Positions 14,541 to 19,344 of a stretch of DNA of 19,344 bases are shown here, piece by piece. Made by a program: the position numbers and the translations under genes. The stretch is from JBOFLG01 sp051657745 (GTDB lineage Bacteria > Actinomycetota > Actinomycetes > Actinomycetales > Dermatophilaceae), in contig JBOFLG010000039.1 in NCBI GenBank assembly GCA_051657745.1, positions 1 through 19,344 on the forward strand, written 5' to 3'. Under the pieces are notes generated by a model. The model saw only the letters and a list, made by a program, of their open reading frames with translations, searched no databases and was not told the origin of the DNA. Numbering within the stretch: the first letter of the stretch is position 1; each line of letters starts with the position of its first letter.

Positions 14541-14564
14541 GTGATGCTACGTACATCCTCACTG

Positions 14565-15263
14565 TCAGTCGTCGTCGGGTTCAGGTGTGTCGCGCTTGTG
14601 CCGGTGACCTGGACTGAGCAGCGACTCGAGATCGCTCTCGGCCTCGGGGGTGGTGATGAACAACAGCTCGTCGAGCGGCTCGAGGGCGTCGTCACGGCTC
14701 GGAGCGATCGGGCTGCCGTCGCGGATGATGCCGGTGAGTACCGTGTCAGACGGGAATGGAACCTCGCCGACCCGGGAGCCGGCGTAGGGGCTCCCGACCG
14801 GGAGGGTCATCTCGACCATCATGGCCCGGCCCTGCTGGAACTCGAAGATCCGCACGAGGTCGCCGACGCTGACGGCCTCCTCGACGAGCGCTGTCATCAT
14901 TCGAGGCGTCGAAACCGCGACATCCACACCCCACGCCTCGTCATACATCCACTCGTTTCGGGGGTTGTTCACGCGGGCGACGGTGCGAGGCACCCCGAAC
15001 TCGGTCTTGGCCAGCAGCGAGAGGACGAGGTTGACCTTGTCGTCACCGGTGGCGGCAACCACCACGTCGCAGTCGGCCAGGCCGGCCTCCGAGAGCGAGT
15101 CGATCTCGCACGCGTCGGCCTGGAGCCAGCTCGCCTCCGGCACCTTGGCGACGCGCTCGGCATCCGCGTGACGGTCGATGAGGAGGACATGGTGGTCGTT
15201 GCGGAGCAGTTCTCGGGCGATCGAGCGACCGACGCTGCCCGCGCCCGCGATGACGACGCGCAT
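14565..15263 (-). CDS. trkA: TrkA-family potassium uptake regulatory protein (RCK), second of pair
   Basis: 232 aa cytoplasmic regulator. RCK_N Rossmann fold at 1-130: GAGSVGRS with Gly7, Gly9, Gly12 for the dinucleotide, and Asp30 at the end of beta-2 (HHVLLIDRH) for the ribose. RCK_C follows from about 140 (QGRAMMVEMTLPVGSPYAG to DELLFITT), the small-ligand-binding part. The C-terminal tail is charged (HRHKRDTPEPDDD). Such subunits gate TrkH/KtrB-type potassium channels in response to nucleotides. It corresponds by position to CeoC (Rv2692). The ATG at 15263 lies 18 bp after the stop of the upstream RCK gene with AGAAGG in front, so the two form an operon. No TrkH/KtrB gene is present in the window. 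Confidence 0.9.
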   Translation of the reverse strand: MRVVIAGAGSVGRSIARELLRNDHHVLLIDRHADAERVAKVPEASWLQADACEIDSLSEAGLADCDVVVAATGDDKVNLVLSLLAKTEFGVPRTVARVNNPRNEWMYDEAWGVDVAVSTPRMMTALVEEAVSVGDLVRIFEFQQGRAMMVEMTLPVGSPYAGSRVGEVPFPSDTVLTGIIRDGSPIAPSRDDALEPLDELLFITTPEAESDLESLLSPGHRHKRDTPEPDDD

Positions 15264-15281
15264 GGGTGCCTTCTTTCCGCT

Positions 15282-15944
15282 TCAGACGCTCGGGGGAGCG
15301 GTGTCGAGAGCACGCTCGGCGGCGGCCAGGTCGTCGCGTGGGACTGCGAGGTGGAGGAAGTCGCCCTCCTGGTAGACCGTGTCGGGCGTGGGAAGTTGGC
15401 CCTCGCCGAGCCGGGTGAAGTACGCGATCCGACCACCGGTGGCTGCCTCGACCTCGGTGAGCCGGTGGCCGATCCAGGACGGGTGAACCGGCATCTCGGC
15501 GATGACGACCCGCCCGGACGGGTCGATATGTTCAGGGACGTGCCCCTGCGGCAGCAGCCGACGCATCATCTGGTCGGTGGTCCACTTCACGGTGGCCACC
15601 GTGGGGATGCCGAGACGCTGGTAGATCTCGGCTCGGCCGGGGTCGTAGATGCGGGCGACGACGTGCTCGACGCCGTACTTCTCCCGGGCGACCCGGGCCG
15701 CGAGAATGTTGGAGTTGTCGCCGCTGGAGACTGCCGCGAACGCGTAGGCCTGATCGATTCCGGCCGCTCGCAGGGTGCTGCGGTCAAAGCCGACCCCGGT
15801 CACCGTTCGACCCTCGAAAGAGGTGCCGAGACGCCGAAACGACGACTCGTCCTGGTCGATGATGGCCACTGCGTGACCGGCGCGCTCGAGCGCCCGAGCC
15901 AGCGATGCGCCGACGCGACCGCAGCCCATGATGACGAAGTGCAC
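15282..15944 (-). CDS. trkA: TrkA-family potassium uptake regulatory protein (RCK), first of pair
   Basis: 220 aa. RCK_N: MHFVIMGCGRVGASLARALE with Gly7, Gly9, Gly12 and Asp30 (AVAIIDQDE), indicating NAD(H) or nucleotide binding. RCK_C covers about 143-215 (SGRVVIAEMPVHPSWIGHRL to GDFLHLAVPRDDL). It corresponds by position to CeoB (Rv2691). The two RCK proteins may form a hetero-oligomeric ring, since they are paired and differ in sequence. The start is GTG at 15944. TAGCGT on the minus strand ends 6 nt upstream with no Shine-Dalgarno, indicating a leaderless transcript. It is divergent from the KimA-like transporter across 145 bp, so both could share regulation. Confidence 0.9.
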   Translation of the reverse strand: MHFVIMGCGRVGASLARALERAGHAVAIIDQDESSFRRLGTSFEGRTVTGVGFDRSTLRAAGIDQAYAFAAVSSGDNSNILAARVAREKYGVEHVVARIYDPGRAEIYQRLGIPTVATVKWTTDQMMRRLLPQGHVPEHIDPSGRVVIAEMPVHPSWIGHRLTEVEAATGGRIAYFTRLGEGQLPTPDTVYQEGDFLHLAVPRDDLAAAERALDTAPPSV

Positions 15945-15950
15945 GAGCCG

Positions 15951-15956
15951 ACGCTA
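15951..15956 (-). promoter_or_regulatory. -10 element, leaderless RCK operon transcript
   Basis: TAGCGT on the minus strand, a TANNNT hexamer, ends 6 nt before the GTG start at 15944. No convincing -35 is visible. Confidence 0.45.
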
Positions 15957-16076
15957 CACCGGCATCCCGGTCACACCCTCGGCATGTCCGGGCCCACCGT
16001 CGCTGGCCTGGCGCCGTCGTCGTCGTGGCGGGGGAGCGGTGGTCCGGCCTGCGCACACGGCGACGCCAGCCAGTCC

Positions 16077-16082
16077 TACAGT
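16077..16082 (+). promoter_or_regulatory. -10 element, leaderless KimA-like transporter transcript
   Basis: TACAGT ends 7 nt before the GTG at 16090. A leaderless message leaves no room for a riboswitch in front of this transporter, unlike the c-di-AMP (ydaO) leader of Bacillus subtilis kimA. Confidence 0.45.
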
Positions 16083-16089
16083 GTCCCTC

Positions 16090-18102
16090 GTGTCTTCTCC
16101 GGGACGGCTGGTCAAACGTCTGCTCGTCGGTCGCGCAATGCGTAGCGACCGGCTCAGTGAGACGCTTCTCCCGAAGCGGGTCGCGTTGCCGGTTTTCGCC
16201 AGCGATGCCCTGTCGTCAGTGTCGTACGCCCCCGACGAGATCCTGCTGACCCTCGGCCTGGCCGGCGGCGCGCTGGCGGTCACCGACTCGTGGAAGGTCG
16301 CGGTGGCGGTGGTCATCGTCATGGTGGTCGTCATCGCGAGCTACCGCCAGAACGTGCGCGCCTACCCCTCCGGGGGTGGTGACTATGAGGTCGCCAGCGT
16401 CAACCTGGGCCCGAAGGCCGGGCTGACCGTCGGGAGCGCGTTGCTCGTCGACTACGTCCTCACGGTTGCGGTATCCGTGTCGGCCGGCGTCCAGAACGCG
16501 GCGAACTCGTTCGACCTCGTGCGCGGCCACGAGGCGCTCGTCGCGGTCGGCATCATTGCTGCCCTCACCGCGATGAACCTCCGCGGCGTCCGTGAGTCGG
16601 GAACGGCGTTCGCGGTGCCCACCTACACCTTCATGGTGACCATCATCGGGATGGCGCTGCTGGGCTTCTGGAAGCAGACCAACGGCACGCTGCCCCCGGC
16701 CGAAAGTGCCAGTCTGGAGTTGCTGCCCGAGCCCGGGTACGAGCAGCTGGGCAACCTGGCGCTGGCATTCCTGTTTCTGCGCGCCTTCTCCTCGGGCTGT
16801 GCCGCGCTGACCGGCGTGGAGGCGATCAGCAACGGAGTGCCGGCCTTCCGCAAGCCCAAGAGCGACAACGCCGCGATGACCCTGCTGCTGATGGGCTGTG
16901 TGGCCATCACCATGCTGGTCTCGATGGTGGCCCTGGCCACGTGGACCGGCGTGAAGTACGCCGAGGACCCGTCGATCCAACTCACCCGCGACGGCGCCCC
17001 GGTCGGCGAGGACTACATCCAGAACACCGTGATGGGGCAGGTCGCCGAGTCGGTGTTCGCCGGGTTCACCCCCGGTGTGGTGATGGTCTCGATCGTCACC
17101 GGGTTGATCCTGGTGCTGGCCGCGAACACCGCGTTCAACGGGTTTCCGGTGCTCGGCTCCATCCTCGCGCGCGACGGCTTCCTCCCGCGCCAGCTGCACA
17201 CCCGCGGCGATCGCCTCGCGTTCTCGAACGGCATCCTCATCCTGGCCGGCGCGGCCGCCGCCCTGGTGGTCATCTACGACGCGGAGGTGACCCGCCTCAT
17301 CCAGTTGTACATCGTGGGCGTGTTCGTCTCCTTCACGCTCTCCCAGGTCGGCATGGTGCGGCACTGGAACCGGCACCTGCGCCTGGAGCGCGACGCCGCG
17401 ACGCGGGGCCGGATGAAGCGCAGCCGGGTAATCAACGGGATCGGGGCCGGGCTCTGCGGCACCGTGCTCCTGGTCGTCCTGGCGACCAAATTCCTTCAGG
17501 GTGCCGGCTTCGCGATCGCAGCGATGGTGGTGCTGTACGTGCTGATGACCGGCATCCGGCGGCACTACGCCAAGGTCGGCCGCGAACTCGCCGTCAACGA
17601 GGGCGACACCCGCCAGCAACTCTTGCCGTCGCGGGTGCACGCGATCGTTCTGGTGTCGAAGATCCACAAGCCCACGTTGCGCGCGCTCGCCTACGCCAGG
17701 GCCACCCGGCCCTCGATCCTCGAGGCGCTCACCGTGGACGTGGATCCACAGGAGACCCGGGCGTTGCAGGCCGAGTGGGATCGGCGGGACATCCCAGTGC
17801 CGCTGAAAGCCCTCGACAGCCCATACCGCGAGATCACCCGGCCGATCGTCGAGTACGTGAAGTCGATTCGCTCGGGAAACCCGCGCGACCTGGTCGTGGT
17901 CTACATCCCCGAATATGTGCTCGGACACTGGTGGGAACAGGTGCTGCACAACCAGAGCGCACTGCGGCTCAAGGGCCGGCTGCTGTTCACCCCCGGTGTC
18001 ATGGTGTCGTCCGTGCCGTGGCAGTTGGCGTCGTCGGCCGGGGCCGAGGAGCGGCTCGACGAGGGTCCGGTCGCCGGGGACGTGCGCCGCGGTGAGGGCT
18101 GA
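16090..18102 (+). CDS. APC-superfamily permease, KimA-like potassium uptake transporter
   Basis: 670 aa; often labelled amino acid permease. Residues 30-465 carry about 12 membrane helices; 470-670 is a soluble domain (VHAIVLVSKIHKPTLRALAY) like the cytoplasmic dimerisation domain of KimA. Residues I recall as the potassium site of B. subtilis KimA (Asp36, Tyr43, Thr121, Ser125, Thr230, Glu233, Tyr377) have counterparts in matching context: Asp39 and Tyr46 in ASDALSSVSY, Thr125 and Ser129 in DYVLTVAVS, Thr241 and Glu244 in LTGVEA, and Tyr407 in LYIVGVFVSFTLSQ. Potassium:proton symport is therefore likelier than amino acid transport. GTG at 16090 fits the -10 at 16077; GTG at 16081 is also in frame. 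Extension to 15928 is rejected because it overlaps the divergent RCK gene. The stop overlaps the methyltransferase start by one base. Confidence 0.85.
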   Translation: MSSPGRLVKRLLVGRAMRSDRLSETLLPKRVALPVFASDALSSVSYAPDEILLTLGLAGGALAVTDSWKVAVAVVIVMVVVIASYRQNVRAYPSGGGDYEVASVNLGPKAGLTVGSALLVDYVLTVAVSVSAGVQNAANSFDLVRGHEALVAVGIIAALTAMNLRGVRESGTAFAVPTYTFMVTIIGMALLGFWKQTNGTLPPAESASLELLPEPGYEQLGNLALAFLFLRAFSSGCAALTGVEAISNGVPAFRKPKSDNAAMTLLLMGCVAITMLVSMVALATWTGVKYAEDPSIQLTRDGAPVGEDYIQNTVMGQVAESVFAGFTPGVVMVSIVTGLILVLAANTAFNGFPVLGSILARDGFLPRQLHTRGDRLAFSNGILILAGAAAALVVIYDAEVTRLIQLYIVGVFVSFTLSQVGMVRHWNRHLRLERDAATRGRMKRSRVINGIGAGLCGTVLLVVLATKFLQGAGFAIAAMVVLYVLMTGIRRHYAKVGRELAVNEGDTRQQLLPSRVHAIVLVSKIHKPTLRALAYARATRPSILEALTVDVDPQETRALQAEWDRRDIPVPLKALDSPYREITRPIVEYVKSIRSGNPRDLVVVYIPEYVLGHWWEQVLHNQSALRLKGRLLFTPGVMVSSVPWQLASSAGAEERLDEGPVAGDVRRGEG

Positions 18103-19344
18103 TGGCGGTGGAGGTGGCCGGTCTCGCCGTGGGTGACGAGGCGGAGGTCGAGGTCACCGGGTTCGCCCATGGTGGTCACGCGGTGGCTCGGTATGCGGGT
18201 CAGGTGCTGTTTGTGCGGCATGCCCTGCCGGGTGAGCGGGTTCGGGCCCGGGTGACCGAGGTCGGTGCCGGTGGGCGGTTCGTGCGGGCCGATGCGGTCG
18301 CGGTGCGGGAGGCCTCGCCGGACCGGGTGATTCCGCCGTGCCGGTGGGCCGGCCCAGGTGGCTGTGGTGGGTGCGACCTTCAGCATGTGTCGCTGGCGCG
18401 GCAACGCACGCTCAAGGCGGGCGTCATCCGTGAACAGCTGTCCCGGCTGGCCGGGCTCGACATCGACGTGGTCGTCGAACCGGTCGCGGGGGATCGGGAC
18501 GGACTGGGCTGGCGCACCAGGGTCGAGTTCGCCGTGGACGAGGGTGGCCGGGCCGGGTTGCGACAGCACCGGTCGCATGAGGTGGTGCCGGTGGATCGGT
18601 GCCGAATTGCCGCGGACGGCATCACCATGCTCGAGGTCACCGCACGCACCTGGCCGGATGCGGCGGCGGTCGACGTGGTGGCGCCGTCGGTCGGGTCGCC
18701 GGTCGCGGTCCCGGTGCGCAGGCGCCATCCGATCACGCCTGATGGCGCGGCGCTGGACACCATGGATGACGCGGTGCCCGAGGTGGTGGAACAGGTGGTG
18801 GCTGGGTGGCCCACCGGCGAGGGCGGTCGACGGGTCTGGACTGGTGAGTTCGGGGTGTCCGCCCGAGGTTTCTGGCAGGTGCATCCTGGAGCTGCTGGCG
18901 CGTATGTCTCGGCGGTGCTGGAGGGGGTGGCTCCTCGGGCGGGGGAACGGGTGGTCGATTTGTATTGCGGTGCAGGCCTGTTCGCGTCCGCGCTGGCGCA
19001 GGAGGTCGGCCCGGATGGGCAGGTGGTGGCGGTGGAGGTTGACGCCGAGGCAGCGGCCCGGGCGCGGGTAGTGCTCGCGCCGCGTGGGAACGCGGTCGTG
19101 GTGACTTCGCGGGTTGACGACGCGCTCGGCGTGCCCCGGAGCCGGGGCCGGTCGCGGCCACGCCGAGGTGCGCCGCGGGGTGGGCCGGGGCGCTCGGCCC
19201 TGCTACCCGAGCAGGCGGACATCGTGGTGCTCGACCCGCCGCGCACGGGCGCCGGCCGCGAGGTGACGCTGGCTATTGCCCGGATGACGCCCCGCGTGGT
19301 CGCGTACGTGGCGTGCGACCCGGCTGCCCTGGCCCGTGACGTCG
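18102..19344 (+). CDS. TrmA/RlmD-family RNA (uracil-C5) methyltransferase, 3' end cut off
   Basis: SAM-dependent enzyme that would methylate uracil in 23S rRNA or tRNA. 414 codons are present; the window ends just after the catalytic motif, so only about 10-20 residues are missing. A TRAM domain (about 1-68) is followed by a [4Fe-4S] cysteine set Cys80, Cys88, Cys91 (CGGCDLQH) and Cys167 (VDRCRI). The methyltransferase domain has VVDLYCGAGLFA (284-295), VVLDPPRTG (375-383) and YVACDPAALARD (402-413) with catalytic Cys405. An Arg/Pro/Gly-rich insert (about 344-366) lies just before the DPPR motif. The ATG at 18102 overlaps the permease stop (TGATG). In M. tuberculosis Rv2689c follows the permease Rv2690c in the same way. 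Third positions favour G more than C compared with neighbouring genes. Whether rRNA or tRNA is the target cannot be decided. Confidence 0.9.
   Translation, partial: MAVEVAGLAVGDEAEVEVTGFAHGGHAVARYAGQVLFVRHALPGERVRARVTEVGAGGRFVRADAVAVREASPDRVIPPCRWAGPGGCGGCDLQHVSLARQRTLKAGVIREQLSRLAGLDIDVVVEPVAGDRDGLGWRTRVEFAVDEGGRAGLRQHRSHEVVPVDRCRIAADGITMLEVTARTWPDAAAVDVVAPSVGSPVAVPVRRRHPITPDGAALDTMDDAVPEVVEQVVAGWPTGEGGRRVWTGEFGVSARGFWQVHPGAAGAYVSAVLEGVAPRAGERVVDLYCGAGLFASALAQEVGPDGQVVAVEVDAEAAARARVVLAPRGNAVVVTSRVDDALGVPRSRGRSRPRRGAPRGGPGRSALLPEQADIVVLDPPRTGAGREVTLAIARMTPRVVAYVACDPAALARDV

Noticed and set aside
15945..16089. c-di-AMP (ydaO/kimA-type) riboswitch in front of the KimA-like gene
   Set aside because: The gap is only 145 bp and is shared with a divergent gene; the -10 hexamer lies 7 nt before the start, leaving no leader RNA, and no riboswitch core was recognised.
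16216..17949. Minus-strand open frame of 577 codons
   Set aside because: It is antisense to the KimA-like permease; Asp/His/Gln-rich shadow without domains.
1..19344. CRISPR arrays, tRNA or rRNA genes, insertion sequences, toxin-antitoxin or defence genes
   Set aside because: No regularly spaced repeats, cloverleaf-like sequences, transposase or nuclease motifs, or terminal inverted repeats were seen on either strand.

Overview
High-GC DNA with the gene content and order of an actinomycete (class Actinomycetes). The markers are SepH, the DUF5998 and DUF4193 proteins, a ferrochelatase with a C-terminal cysteine cluster, and a dut/DUF3710/OB-fold/DUF3159/TrkA-TrkA/permease/TrmA-like block in the order I recall for Mycobacterium tuberculosis Rv2699c to Rv2689c. 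The order or family cannot be fixed from this window. Coding density is about 95 percent. I see no tRNA, rRNA, CRISPR array, transposase, phage or defence gene, and no stretch over 300 bp without a gene.

Layout. 1-668 (-) is the N-terminal part of a sugar-type ABC substrate-binding lipoprotein, behind a promoter with a LacI-type operator. 830-3954 (-) holds a ParC-type topoisomerase subunit and a nitroreductase. From 3990 (+) run a GNAT/acyl-CoA-ligase-like protein acetyltransferase, a DUF5998 protein and a nucleotide pyrophosphatase-type phosphodiesterase. These converge on sepH (8523-9533, -). Divergent from sepH are hemH and an overlapping suhB-like gene (+). 11787-14406 (+) is a compact run of DUF4193, dut, DUF3710, OB-fold and DUF3159 genes, most with stop/start overlaps. 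It converges on two RCK/TrkA genes (14565-15944, -). Divergent from those are a KimA-like potassium transporter and a TrmA/RlmD-like RNA methyltransferase that runs off the right edge.

How the genes work together. Most are core housekeeping: chromosome decatenation (ParC), septum formation (SepH), haem synthesis (HemH), dUTP removal (Dut) and RNA modification. The clearest functional module is potassium homeostasis: two RCK subunits back to back with a transporter that keeps the potassium-site residues I recall for Bacillus subtilis KimA, and no TrkH/KtrB pore gene nearby. A recurring regulatory theme is leaderless transcription: several divergent gene starts have a TANNNT-like -10 hexamer only 6-7 nt before the start codon.

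I did not find a clearly new defence or mobile system. The points most worth following up are the KimA/RCK arrangement, a 47-codon reading frame upstream of and overlapping sepH, and the conserved but uncharacterised DUF4193-to-DUF3159 cluster.
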